Positions 10,519 to 22,172 of a DNA stretch of 64,000 nucleotides are shown here, piece after piece; the stretch's first letter is position 1, and each line of letters starts with the position of its first letter. Source of the DNA: Haliclona indistincta (lineage: Eukaryota; Porifera; Demospongiae; Haplosclerida; Chalinidae); assembly GCA_964017065.1 (NCBI GenBank), contig OZ024788.1, positions 12,979,947-13,043,946 on the forward strand. Reading direction: 5' to 3'. The position numbers and the translations under genes are program-made. The notes under the pieces are model-generated. The model saw only the letters and a list, made by a program, of their open reading frames with translations. It ran no database searches and had not been told where the DNA came from.

Positions 10519-13493
10519 GGTGCTTTATCTAGTATATGGATCAGCACTGCTCACTCACTGTATACTGGGGGCGGGGTTTCCAGACAATGTTAGACTAGGA
10601 AATGGAGTAGATGCAGAGAAAGGTAAACAAGCAAAAGTTAACAATTAATTTTAAAAGCACACTTACTTACTTCTCTCATTCTCTTTCTCTCTCTCTCTCC
10701 TGAAAGATCTCGAGAAGGTGATGGCTGCATTAGCAGCAGTAGATGGCTTGTTCAAGTCATTGACCTCTCAGCCCAGCAAAGTAAATACCAAAGTGTTCAC
10801 ACACTTTGGTACTTATATTATTAGTATTATACTTATATTAGTGTGTACACCTAATATTAGTACAATGCTGTTGAGGGAATTCTCATTCTGAAGAGAGAGA
10901 AGATACCCTGTGCTGTAACCAATGATATCTTCACGTTAGCGCTGTGTGAGTTCTCTTCCTGACTGACCTCTTGTTTTCTCTCTCCAGAAATGTTGAGTTT
11001 CATCCCATGCTGTTCAGACTGCACCAGACTGCTAACTACAGAACACTTGATTCATTCAATAGAGTAGGTGATCCATATTTAGCATAAATAAAAGCTCTTG
11101 CTTACACAATACATTTTATTCCAGGCTGTGGATGAATTCTTCTCAGCTAAGAGCGGGCAGAAGCAAGATCTCAAAGCCATACAGCTGGTATAGTATACAG
11201 TACTCATTGATTTTATACTTCCATTGATGTCTTGCTCATTTCAGCAAAAGACAGCTGTGAAGAAGCTTGAAAATATCAAACATGATCATACGAGGAGGAT
11301 CGATACCTTGACGAAAGCTCAGGTTACATTATTAACCCTTCTATCACTCTCTATTCAACCTCTTGCAGGAGGAGGATGTATACAAGGCAACACTGATAGA
11401 GCTGAACTATGATCTTATAGAGCAAGCGTGTTTAGTCATTAGAAGTGCTGTAGCTAATTCAATGGATTGGAGTGATATTGAGCTGCTTGTGAAGGATGCC
11501 CAGACCAGAGGAGACCCTGTAGCTCAATCAATACATGGACTCAAACTGTATAGTAACCATATTACAATGATGCTCAAGTATGTCAATGTATTGCTATGCT
11601 ATGTTGGATTTATATGTGTGGTGTTCCTTATAGAGAGCCAGATTTTAGTGATGAAGACGAAGAAGAGGAGGAAATTGCTAGTAGACAGTGTATAAGAAGA
11701 AAACTGTTAGTTTATGTATTTCTGTGAGATGACTTGCTTGGTTTGCTGTTTGTATTTGTGTAGAAGGGAAAGAAAGGCGTCAAGGTTGATATTGATTTGG
11801 AGTTATCTGCATATGCGCTAATGCTAGAAGGTAAGTCAATGCTATACTAGTTTGACTAGTTGTGATACTTTTTTGTCGTAGGTATTATGACCACAAGAAG
11901 CATGCTGCTAAGAAACAGCAAAAGACAATCGATGCTTCTGCAAAGGTAGTGCCACTAGCATGGTTGTGTGCTGTTAGTAGTTGTGGTGCTTTCTCAGGCT
12001 CTCAAATCAGCTGAGAAGAAGAACAAGCAAGTTCTGAAAGAAGCAGCAACTGTGTCTAAGATACATAAAGCCAGGAAGGTTCATTGGTAAGAGAAATGTT
12101 GAGAGAGAGGGTGGGGTGGTATGTCTTCTACACAGGTTTGAGAAGTTCTACTGGTTTATTAGTTCAGATAACAACCTCAGTATAGGTGGGCGTGACCAAC
12201 AACAGAATGAGCTAGTAGTGACAAAATATCGGTAAACATGAAACATCGGCTTCTTTGATCAATACATTGTCCTGATCTCTCTCCTCAAGGTGACCTGTAT
12301 GTTCATGCTGACCTCCATGGAGCAACTAGTGTAGTCATCAAGAATCCAACAGGTGAGCAGGGTACAATATTGAGAGATTTGACGTATTTCATTTTTCATT
12401 CAGGAGGGCCTGTGCCTCCTAAGACACTCAATGAGGCGGCACTAATGGCGGTCTGCTATAGCTCAGCCTGGGAAGCTAAGATTGTCAGCAGCGTCTGGTG
12501 GGTCTACCATAACAAGGTCAGCTATCATCATTGACTCTCCCTCTATATACTTCTCTACCTCTCTCCAGGTATCCAAGACAGCCCCTACTGGTGAGTACCT
12601 CACTATATACTGGTAGCTTCATGATCAGAGGTGAGTGTGCTGTATTATGCTGAGATCAACTACACTGCACAATGGGTTTAGGAAAGAAGAATTACATGCC
12701 TCCTTGTCAACTGACCATGGGCTTTGCAGTGATGTTCAAGGTTCCTAATACATTCTTTCTTAACTCGCTCATTCACACACTTATCCATTTTTGTACAACA
12801 TGATTGCAATGTACAGTACGTATACTTTGTTGTTGTTGTTTGTGTAAACTTGTATTATTTCAGCTTGATGATCTGTGTGTCAGTAAACACAAGAATGAAA
12901 GAAGAGTCAAATCAAGTGATGATGACCAGTCAATAGTGCGTTGGATTCCATGATCCTTTATCAAGTTGTTAAACTTTGTTTTGTGTGTGTAGATCAGTGA
13001 GGCAACTAGTGAACTATCACTGGAAGAGGAGGAGGAGATAGAGGTGGAGGAAGAGAATGGAGAGGAGAATACCGAGGATAATCAACCTTTAGAAGGTTAG
13101 TAAGTAGCAACAGCATACATCATGTTGCTGTACTTGCTATTAGCTATGGCTGGTGGTGGTGGTGAGGAGGTAGGAGAAACAGCTCTGCAAGAGGTGGAGG
13201 AGGAGAGCGAAGAGGAAGATGAGACAGAACTGGCTTATCCTGATACAGTAATACAACTGCATCATGTTGGAGGAGACAGGTATAAAGGAATAACCTATAC
13301 TGTATCTTATAGTACACATGTGTCTAGGTTTGAGATACAGAGAAGTGTCAGCACTGCCTCCTCTACAACTCGTGACGATACTGCCCAACAACACAAGGTA
13401 GAGGGGAGAACACACATGTCACTCAAACACACTTTGTACGTATGTTTTACAGGAAGACAGAGGGCATAAGCACATGTCAACCAAACAGAGAAG
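10519..13493 (+). pseudogene. NEMF: NEMF-like exon block A2 (tandem partial copy)
   Basis: This is a second copy of the NEMF exons from YGSALLTHCILG to the C-terminal acidic region. It lies directly behind A1, with the junction inside an exon at about 10518. It extends further 3' than A1: an acidic Glu-rich exon at 12993-13094, then ETELAYPDTVIQLHHVGGDR and exons ending HMSTKQRR at 13493, which correspond to the NEMF acidic and basic linker. The NFACT-C end is missing. A 2-base insertion near 11813 (in the LSAYANAR exon) and a deletion near 12228 break the frame, so it is a pseudogene. Confidence 0.85.
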
Positions 13494-13522
13494 GTATATA
13501 GTTCCTAACAGTATGTAGCAAG

Positions 13523-13571
13523 CTCAGCAACCAGCAGCTGAGCTTGCTACCATCTTCTTGGACAATGCCTT
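13523..13571. repeat. 49-bp direct repeat, right copy (flanks the NEMF block)
   Basis: This matches 7012-7060 with two substitutions. Here the STAT exon continues past the repeat (…WDNAF homologue, then QHYFTV), so this side holds the remainder of the interrupted exon. Confidence 0.75.
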
Positions 13572-14047
13572 CACTAAAGCGGTACAACACTATTTCACTG
13601 TGTGAGTCAATCCTGTTCTCTTGTTCTCAATCTTCCTCTACTACTACAGTACCTACTGTACAGTGAACATGTCTTGATTCTTATTCTCTTTCCTACTGTG
13701 CAGAATCGAGAGCAGTTTGTAGTCCCAGAGGTCGTACCATGGTCTAAGGTTGGTGATACTCTCGGCTACTATTTCCTGTCTCACACTGGGCGTGGTCTCA
13801 CTCATCAGTACCTTGACTACGTGGGTCGGAAACTACTGGGCGTATTTGGGTGTGGTTAGTGTGATGGTGTACATGTATCATTGTGTGTCTCAAGGATGGA
13901 GGAGGATATCAAGCAGATGTCAGTCACTTGTCAGCAGATGTATAGAGACCAGCTGCGTACTCGTACCTTCACATTCTGTGAGTGGTTCTACAAACACCTT
14001 GTTCTGATCAAGACCTGCACTGCACTGAAACGAGAATGATTATAAGA
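13523..14047 (+). pseudogene. STAT5-like fragment, linker domain (unit A)
   Basis: Exon 13523-13601 reads QQPAAELATIF.DNAF and QHYFTV. Exon 13704 to about 13854 reads EQFVVPEVVPWSKVGDTLGYY, RGLTHQYLDYVGRKLLG. An exon from about 13895 reads MSVTCQQMYRDQL, RTFTFCEWFYKHL. Together they follow the STAT5 linker order (VPDKVLWPQLCEAL, RGLTKENL, then the FTFWQWF motif). No SH2 domain (FLLRFS-type) follows. The exons continue the STAT fragment at 6457-7060 on the other side of the NEMF block. Confidence 0.75.
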
Positions 14048-14282
14048 GTGAGTTAATGAGTGTATCAGTTATCATTGATGATTCTCTCTCTTTTTTCTGA
14101 CTCAGCTAGTGGCTGGGGGTGTGTCAGTCACATGACCTGGTATCATGTGTATTAACTGTAACACCATCTGAGTGTTTGAATTGAGTTTCTTTATTTCTCT
14201 CTACAAAGAATGAATTAAGACAAGAACCATTATTCTCTCTTGATTAAGTAAGAGGCGGATTATTTGTGTTGCTTCAAACATG

Positions 14283-14508
14283 ATGTTCTCATCTTTGCTG
14301 ACAGGTCTATACACATGTTCCACTCTCCTAGCTCAGACTGCACATGATCTCACTCCACTAGCTTGTAATAATTATAGTCAACAGCAGCAGCACAGATCAG
14401 GTGAGAGTGTGTGTTGTGTGAGCTCTATTCTAAGCCGTCATTTTCTCAGTGTGGTCAGCAGCAACTAGCAACAGCCACTGCAGTACTGACCCATGTGACA
14501 CCAGCTGA
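14283..14508 (+). CDS. Small two-exon reading frame, unrecognised
   Basis: ATG at 14283 (MFSSLLTGLYTC) runs to a GTGAGAG donor after 14400. A TTTTCTCAG acceptor at 14449 restores the frame to a TGA at 14506-14508, for 58 residues. The same two exons, splice sites and frame recur at 47053-47278 with few changes. The Gln-rich end of exon 1 (YSQQQQH) is noticeable. It could be 3' exons of the broken STAT gene or an independent short gene. I do not recognise it. Confidence 0.3.
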
Positions 14509-14755
14509 GGAGTGGTCGACATCAGAACAGGAGCCAGTAGAGACTAATAATTATAACTCACTATATCACTCACTCTAGCTCCTTTATGTAATGTATGTAC
14601 ATACCATTATACAAACATTGAATCACTTATATTTCTACACCATTTGAACTTATTTTTTATCACTCAGTCTTCTGATACAACATGATAGCAGTGGATGAGC
14701 ACGCACTGATGATGTACTAGTGGGTCATGCATGAGATTGACATTTTGGGTCGTAC

Positions 14756-14792
14756 TAGCTTCGTACCCAAGCGCTAGTGAGGTACGAGGCTA
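14756..14792. mobile_element. 37-bp remnant: two Mutator-like ends back to back
   Basis: A TAGC(T)TCGTACCC end and GGTACGAGGCTA meet with almost nothing between them. The 9-bp direct repeat GGGTCGTAC flanks them at 14747-14755 and 14793-14801. The identical arrangement is at 47516-47552, so the deletion predates the segmental duplication. Confidence 0.75.
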
Positions 14793-15039
14793 GGGTCGTA
14801 CATGTATAGCTGCTGATTTGGATTTAAGTTGCTACACAGCCTAAACGGGAACCGTTTCCTAACTTGTTACACTTTTAGTGTTCAAGCAGCAAACTTTTTC
14901 GCGCCAAGAATGAAGATATCTGATCTGACCATGCACAGCTTCTCACGCATGCGTACTATCCAACACGTGCTTGCTGCGGCTAGTACCATATGCATACCAT
15001 GTACCCTCAGACTTCCGGAACATACCAGGGCAAGTCATG

Positions 15040-15175
15040 AGCTGCCAGGGCTAGCTATAGGGCGCGCGCCTAGGGATACACTCAGCTTCGCGCTATAGTG
15101 TTGTTCTGGGTCATAAAAGTGGCTGGATCTTGGTCTTACCTTATGTCCGTGAGATGGTGAGTTATGTATTCTTGT
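15040..15175 (+). promoter_or_regulatory. Conserved 5' region of the Death-domain exons
   Basis: This GC-rich stretch (…GGGCGCGCGCC, then GATACACTCAGCTTCGCGC) is better conserved with 47905-48020 than the sequences around it. It ends at an ATG|GTGAGT or similar donor. It is a candidate promoter or first-exon region. No TATA box is evident. Confidence 0.3.
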
Positions 15176-15441
15176 TGTACGTATTCTAGTTGGGTTTGGC
15201 TCAAACTAGACAGACTGGCTCCATTAGCGAGTTCATCAGTCATTTATTATCAATACATTTCGTATACATCATCTATTCTCTTAATTTCTACTCTTGTGTT
15301 GCAGGCTTTCAAGACTGTTGTAAGGTTAGTTATTATTATGCACCAGCTACAGTTAGTAATACTATTGTGCTTTCAGGATCTCAAAGACGTGTTAGTATCA
15401 ATGCAACTGCAGTTAGTGATCGAGTCTCTTTGTGATTGCAG

Positions 15442-15936
15442 TATTTCAAGTACATGATGGCAGGTCAGTTACATATGATTACATACATAGATAGATGCTT
15501 TGGTACAAATTGTGTCTTGATCAAATTGATTGAACACCATCATATACTGTGAGGTGCTGGTCTACCTAGATAGTACTGTACATACATTTACTAAACATGT
15601 CATTCAAAGTCACACCACCTGTGTACTCATTTTATATTTTAACCTCAGGTTTTGACGTGGACACTGTTCTTTTCGAGCTACAAAAGGCAAAGTTTCCAGC
15701 AGAGAAGTGGAAATCTCTCGCTAATGGATTGAGACTAGCGAGTGCTGTTCCTATAATTGAAGCTGACCAACGAGACACTGTGGGCAAGCTGCAAGCTCTA
15801 ATCAGTCGATGGGTGAGGAGCACGACCCAACCTAACCAGTGGATCACATTGATTGAGGCTATAGTGATGTGTGATGAGCCTGTTGTAGCTAGAGACCTTG
15901 CTATAGCTGTTCGTGTGGACTACCCTCCTCACTCAG
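15442..15936 (+). CDS. Death-domain exons, inferred 5' part of NLR copy B
   Basis: A 22-nt exon (15442-15463, acceptor TTGCAG, donor GTCAGT) contains ATG 15454 (MMAG). It joins in phase to a 288-nt exon (15649-15936, acceptor CCTCAG, donor GTACTA). The product begins MMAGFDVDTVLFELQKAKF and has the Death-fold pattern W..LANGLRL...VPIIEAD, KLQALISRWV, then ITLIEAIVMCDEPVVARDLA. Death domains recruit signalling partners by homotypic contact. The exon ends with one base (G) of a codon, and the NLR exon at 26095 begins with the matching two bases. I infer Death-NACHT-LRR, as in described sponge NLRs. A stand-alone Death protein reading into the intron cannot be excluded. Confidence 0.7.
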
Positions 15937-16758
15937 GTACTACTCTATAGTCTATAACTGATTGTATCATGCTAAGCTTTGGTTGCATGTATATCAGTCA
16001 CATTACCATGAAGCATGATTTATACTGTTGGGCTTCATGTTATAACTCTAACTCAACCTGAGGGTCATATGTGGCGCTCTCATGTCTCATGTGACTTGAG
16101 TAATATCACCATTCATTTCCAAACCACTTCACGAGATTGCTAATTGGCTGATCCGGCTTCACGCATAGTTGACTACACATTCAGCATTGCCAGCAAAACT
16201 CAGATATGGAGATATTTAACCCTGTAACATCTAGTATATTTTCAGTTTATGTCTTGTTTGGCGTGCATTGAGAAGCTGTTGAAAATGCAGCGCCTGAAGC
16301 TACCGAACGACAGGATTCCTTAGTTAGACGGTGATTCACAGTCTACTGTACCTTAGGCAACTAATCATGACTGCTTCCAAGCGCTCACACGCAGTTTAGC
16401 TGTTCCAAATCAGGTAGCCATTCCTTCGTTCTTTCTTCCAATGGCGTAATACAAAATCATTGACAAAATGGAGGATTTTAAAATTTCTAAACCTTTTTCT
16501 AAATAGACCGTAAAATATTTTCCAAGTTTTAAAGGAATTCTTTTGCTAGGCTTTAATAGCTTTGCCCGATGCATAATTTATTTCTGGCAGGTTTTTAGCC
16601 TGAAAACTGGTGAAAATTACAATACGGTCTATCCAAAAAGTTTTCTATCATGGCTGTGATGCTTTAGTGATCTTGTAATCAGCTGTTAGCTGACTCCTTA
16701 AAGTGACGGTTACCCATCTGAGCTAATTAATATACACAGACTGTAGCAGCAAGAGAAA
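15937..16758. other. Start of the large inferred intron; no gene seen
   Basis: The first 90 bases are paralogous to 48766-48855. The rest is specific to this unit and shows no convincing coding or element ends. Confidence 0.4.
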
Positions 16759-17313
16759 GCATGCTATAACGTTGTGCAGACCATCGTTCGATGCGCCAAA
16801 GTCAGCTGTTCTCCAAAAGTAAAATAAGCAAGCAGCAGATCGAACGCTCCTTCTGGTAGCGGGCAAAACGAATGCAACTAAAAATACATTTTCTTGTGCC
16901 AAATTTATCTCGAACGGCTCGATGGTAGCTAGCGAAAGTAGTATCTAGTAGTGCTCCAGGACCTCCTCGAGTGCCCGAACCTGTTTACTCGGCTACTGAT
17001 AAACATAGCGCGACTTACAGGCAAAAAGGTCTAAACTCGTCGTAAATTTGTGGCGTCCTCGATGACATTTCACTGCATAACTCGCGCTGTGTTTATCAGT
17101 AGCCGAGTAAACAGGCTCGGGCACTCGAGGAGGTCCTGGAGCACTACTTGATACTACTTTCGCTAGCTGTTTGAGAGAATTTTGGTGCAAGAAAAATGTT
17201 TTTTTAGTCGCATTCGTTTTGCCCTCTACCAGACGGCGCTTTTGATCTGCTTTGGAGAACAGCTGACTTTGGCGCATCAAATGATGGTCTGCACAACGTT
17301 ATAGAATGCTGCT
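16759..17313. repeat. Long-inverted-repeat (fold-back) element
   Basis: Arms at about 16759-17020 and 17073-17313 are imperfect reverse complements. Matching words are GTTGTGCAGACCATC against GATGGTCTGCACAAC, and TGTTTACTCGGCTACTGAT against its mirror. The central loop is about 50 bp. A reading frame on the minus strand here is only a by-product of the arm. It is absent from the corresponding place in the second unit. Confidence 0.75.
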
Positions 17314-17945
17314 AGATGGCTCTGCAAGATGGTTGGCCCTGGTTCTGCAAGATGGTTGTTTCTGACACCAAGGAGCTTAAAGGTATGTTCTGTGGCTTGT
17401 TTTTTCGTCAAACATGGCATATCGATCGATTGTGTATTTGACTTTTACATGGAAACGTGTTGTTGAATGCTTGCATGTGATGGCAGACTATCTTATAGAG
17501 CACCATTGAGCAATTTTGAAGTTCCATAGCTTCTCCAAGCGCCATAGTAAACAACTTCCTGACTTGTGTTCCGTTTTCGTCTGTAAATTGTGTGTGTCCG
17601 AAGAATTGTATTTCATTTCTGGCAATGAGACGTCAAAATGAATGGACACCATTGAGAGCTCGTCTTTAGAGAATGCTGTAGCGACAACATTGCCAGCTAA
17701 TAACGACATACTGTTACCATTATATATACTAATTCAACTTGTGTCCATATACTTTCCTTAGTTAATGTATTAGTTCTATTGGGAGATGAACTTCTAGCAG
17801 GCATCCTGGCTGATGACAACATAAATTAATGTTTTCTTACACTAGAGAGTGAAATTCAGCTTATTAGCTACTGATTAGCCTAAAATGTGTTGCAGAGCAG
17901 TGAGAAAACTTTCCAAAACAGTGTTCAAAGTAGTGACCGTCGCTC
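17314..17945. other. Non-coding, contains the inverted copy of 1-137
   Basis: Positions 17690-17810 are the reverse-complement relative of the window start. About 17850-17910 is paralogous to 48890-48945. Nothing else is recognisable. Confidence 0.45.
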
Positions 17946-18728
17946 AATTGCAATGGCACGTACGCATTTATCAAATCGTATAAATAAAAATATCGGTACG
18001 GTGGACATGGACGTTATTTAGAATCATTGCCAATCGCTCTGTGTAGAAATTCTGCGTTATTCTCCTCGTTCTGAGATAGGGAATTACTTACCTTGGGAAA
18101 TAGCCTTACCTTGGGAAATAGTTAAGTCCTTTAGTGGCTTGCTGAGGATGAAAAATCTTTCAGGTACAGCTAAGGATTCTTGCGTCTGCAATGACGACCA
18201 ATTCCGTGCCTGAAATCACTGCTCCAATTCTCAAACAGAAGAATATACACTGCAAGGGTTAGCTAACAATGTTACTGTAGCTACTAGATGCAAGAAGTCA
18301 GCACAAACTTAACACGTTCAAGATAAATTGTCGAGTTCAGGCCACGCCTGACTACCGATCTTCTGCTTTTGTTGAACAGTTTGAGTTGATTTCTTGCATC
18401 TAGTAGCTACTAACATTGTTAGCTAACCTTTGCAGTGTATATTCTTCTGTTTGAGAATTGGAGCAATGATTTCAGGCACGGAATTGGTCGTCACTGCAGA
18501 CGCAAGAATCCTTAGGTCTACCTGAAAGATTTTTTATCCTAAGCAAGCCACTAAAGGACTTATCTATTTCGGTGGTTGTAGGACAAGTAATTTCCTATCT
18601 TAGAGCGAGGAGAAGAATGCAGAATTTGTACACAGAGCGATTGGGAGATGAATCTAAATAACGCCCGTGTCCATCATACCGATATTTTTATTTATACGAT
18701 TTGATAAATGAATACGTCCCATTGTATT
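17946..18728. repeat. Fold-back element, subfamily 2
   Basis: Arms 17946-18309 and 18379-18728 are reverse complements with scattered substitutions, around a loop of about 70 bp. The arm carries ATTTATCAAATCGTATAAAT near its outer end. It shares short blocks with subfamily 1 (the GGCGTTATTTAGAATCAT-type word), so the two are diverged relatives. A second copy is at 49884-50583. Confidence 0.75.
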
Positions 18729-19526
18729 GGCAGGGTCAAGAACATGTTTTTTCAAATTTTGAACTGTAGCTTGGAAAGCTTTAAAGTGCCTATCCCAGGT
18801 TTGATAGAGTGCCTTTTTAGGTATCGAATGGTATGGTCGAAATTTGAACTGAGATATGGGAAAATATTTCAAAATGGCGGTGAAGTTGGGTGATCTTCAA
18901 GTTCTTGCTTGTTGTACAAGTAGTATCAACAGCTGCTTTCGTACGTCAAATTTCCTAATGCAAGCAATGGCTATTAGTGTCTATGGCATCTCTCTAGGAG
19001 CTCATAAGCCCTTTATTGACGAAGATATAAATTATTGAAGTCACTCGCTGCCCAGTGGTGCCGGTCAAGACCATCCCGACATCTCTGTCAACATCGTGCT
19101 ATCGCAGCAGGACACTGGAGCTATGCAGAGTTGTGCCCAACTGTGAGCCAATATAGATGGCATCGTTACAAAGTGACACCAGCTACCTGGAGCTTCTAGC
19201 ATACTTCTGTACCACCGAATGGTAGCTAGCATATATGTCTTTTGTGAGTAACTCGAGCTTACAGACAGCCTAGTTTATAACGGCATGTTTACTGCATGTT
19301 TACTCTTGGTGTGCGTAAAGCAGTTGTGTTGGCTTGTGCTTCAGACAGAGCACCAAGCTACTGACTCACTAGCTGGCTGCATACATTGTTGACCACACCT
19401 CTCTTTCTTTGTTTTTAAACCAAGTGTAAGCCATTGTCTGGACACAAGTACATTACCTATGATCATTAAGTAGCAATGTCGATTTTCCTTTTTCATTGCA
19501 AGGAGACGTTCAGAGGCAATGCGACA
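18729..19526. other. Non-coding spacer paralogous to 50590-50979 and 51625-51990
   Basis: The two units align across this stretch, apart from a TTAA element present only in the second. No gene is seen. Confidence 0.5.
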
Positions 19527-20345
19527 GGGCTTATGCATTATTATTCTCGCATAAATAAAATTTCCAGCCCAGGGGTCATGGGCGTTACTTAGAATCATTC
19601 CCCAATCATTGCTGTGTATTTTGTACCTAGATTCCGTGTTCTTCTCGTCGGTCTTACAGAGGGAATCGTTTGTCCTATGACTACCATACTTTGGGAAACA
19701 AGAAAGTGGTAAGTGAGACACTGATATGGAAGGAAAATTTTGTCTAGAGGCAAGTCTGTTGCATCTGCAGTCACCACTCATTTCATGCCTGAAATCACAC
19801 TGTTTTCAGTTGTGAATCACTATTCACGTCTTCAGATGCATGGATATCCATACACCGCAAAGCTTTGCTAACAATGTTGTTTGAAGTACTAAGGCAAGAA
19901 AGCAGCTAAAGTTGAGAACAGACGGCAGATGCAACTCGTCTAATCTGTCCATGTTTCTCAGCCTCGGTTGTTTTCTCACGTCTAGTGCATCAAGTAACAT
20001 TGTTAGCAAACCTTTGCGGTGTATATCCATACATCTGAAGACGTGAATAGCGATTCACAACTGAAAACAGCGTGATTTCAGGCATGAAATGAGTGGTGAC
20101 TGCAGATGCAACATACTTGCCTCTAGACAAAATTTTCCTTCTTTATCAGTGTCCCACTTACTACTTTCTTGTTTCCCAAAGTATGGTAGTCATAGGACAA
20201 ACGATTCCCTCCGTAAGACCGACAAGAAGAACACAGGAATCTAGGTCCAAAATGCACAGCAATGATTGGGGTATGATTCTAAATAACGCCCATGACCCCT
20301 GGGCCGGAAATTTTATTTATGCGAGAATAATAATGCATAAGCCCT
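19527..20345. repeat. Fold-back element, subfamily 1
   Basis: Arms of about 370 bp (19527-19897 and 19975-20345) start with GGGCTTATGCATTATTATTC and its mirror, and enclose a loop of about 77 bp. It is paralogous to 49056-49873. Frames crossing the arms are not genes. Confidence 0.8.
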
Positions 20346-21493
20346 ACTGTGCGACTGAACTCTTTGAACATAATTTCTTTTGTTCTTGAATACATACCAG
20401 TATTATTCTATCTATGCGGTGAATAGCCAATTAAGTGCGATTGAACAGTTTAAAACATACAGTACAACAAGATAGGACAATACAAACAGGTGACAGATCT
20501 GTGAGGAGAAAAAAACAGTCACATGCATGAGAATCTTATTGAGGTTACGGGTTATGCCAAGCCCACTCACTAGCAAGCAGAAATGGTAGCCTGAAAAATC
20601 ACTCATAGCATTGTGCGTGTTGGTTTGGCCGAACAAAGCATTGCATATCCAGTCAGAGCAAAGACTGCACTTTGTCGCTTGCAAAAACGATGGCTAGACA
20701 CATTACCACATTACAGACACGTTATCAAGTGCACGAAGCAACAAGCAGCTTCGTCGACTAAGAAATTGAAAATCTCGTTGTGGGCATTCTGTAGAACGAC
20801 TAAAGAGAAACAGGAAGAGTATCAGAGACTGCAGCACAGGTACTAAATCCACCTCCACTGGAATGGTTGCTAGTGGATACAGACAGTGTCTCCATGTGCC
20901 CATGGAATTGTTACTGCTTGATTTGCTCTAGTAACAGCCTCTATAGACACTAGGTCACTGCGTACTATAGATTTGGTGCAACTAGTGTCCAGAATAATGT
21001 CAGATACTGCTCTTCCCTCCACTAGACCCTTGTGACATACTCCTGCTTTTTGCATTGTATGATCTTGACACATCAACGAAGAGTTACACTGTCGTGCCAT
21101 GTGTCCTCTCTTTCCCAGTTGTAGCATGTCTTTGACTTTGAATCTTTTCCTTTATCCTCAGTTGGTGATTTGCTATCTTTCTCAGCCATTTCCTTGGGAC
21201 AGTTTCTTTTGACGTGTCCGATCTCTCCACAACTGAAGCAAACTGTTGGTTTCTTTTCTCTGTCTTTTGTATGACAACCATTGGAAGTACCATCTATTCT
21301 GTCCCTTTGTTGTTCAAACCCTGACTTTTCCAGCTTTCGAGCTTGTGCAAACTGATCAGCAGCTGTGCAGCCTCTGAAAGTTTGGTCTGATCCACAGCCT
21401 GATCGCAGGTGTAAGCGATTTAAGAAACTGCTCTAACACCATCAACTCACAAATCTCGTCGACTAATTTACATTCCTTGGTCCACTTCTGATT

Positions 21494-22060
21494 TAGCCTC
21501 GTCCCCAGGCCAAATTTTTTCGCTTACGAAACGGATGAACGAAAACGGAAGCGCGAAAAAAGGGCCTGGTATCTATTGCAAGGATGACCTTTGACCATTC
21601 CCCAGAATCTGGGGAATCCGTTCACACTTGAATATTTGTTTGTGATATTAGCCCGTATATTCACGTGAAAATGGCGCTCTAAGAGGCCTACTGTCTGCGT
21701 TGCAACCTGTAGAAGCGGATCTAGTGCTCAAGTACGAGCAGCAAAGTCCTGTCTGTGTTCGCGCGGTCTCTACTGTGTATGGTGACTCTGTGCTGACATG
21801 TTTGAAATACAATCGTTCACAGAGTCTCTTCGAAAACCCAGTATCTGGCGTCTACCACGTTGCTGCATTCGTCAGCAGTGTAACTACAGCAACGCTGTGC
21901 ACAGCAGGCCTTGTACAGCCCTGTATCGACAATCAGTAGCCAAGCCACGTGTTTTCATAGCTAGCGCATGCGCACAATTACCCATGCAATAGATACCAGG
22001 CCTTACTTTTCGCTTATTCGTTCGTTTCGTTGCGAAAATTAATGGCAGGGGACGAGGCTA
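21494..22060. mobile_element. Mutator-like miniature element, 567 bp
   Basis: The ends TAGCCTCGTCCCCAGG and GGGGACGAGGCTA are inverted. The 9-bp TSD CTTCTGATT is at 21485-21493 and 22061-22069. The second retroelement copy has the empty site (about 53158-53170), so this insertion came after the segmental duplication or was unique to this unit. Confidence 0.85.
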
Positions 22061-22172
22061 CTTCTGATTCAAGTCAACGAGTCAAACTGCCATTTCACCG
22101 TACGATTCGTCTGGTTCTCTCTTCACCTCTCAAAATCGTAGCATGTGAGTCTCTTGATTCACATCATAGCAC

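Noticed and set aside
13602..13859. ADCK/COQ8-kinase reading of FVVPEVVPWSK
   Set aside because: The VP..V pattern alone fits weakly. The neighbouring exons (WDNAF, RGLTHQ, FCEWF) fit the STAT linker much better.
15597..15648. ATG 15597 as start of the Death-domain protein (also 48426)
   Set aside because: It lies in what looks like an intron ending CCTCAG. The 22-nt exon upstream joins in phase and gives a better start (MMAG).
16993..17280. 95-codon minus-strand frame
   Set aside because: It lies across the arm of a fold-back element and has no recognisable domain.
19341..19781. 146-codon minus-strand frame and similar frames at 20093-20389 and 49620-49888
   Set aside because: They run through fold-back arms. 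The two arms give mirrored frames, so they are by-products.
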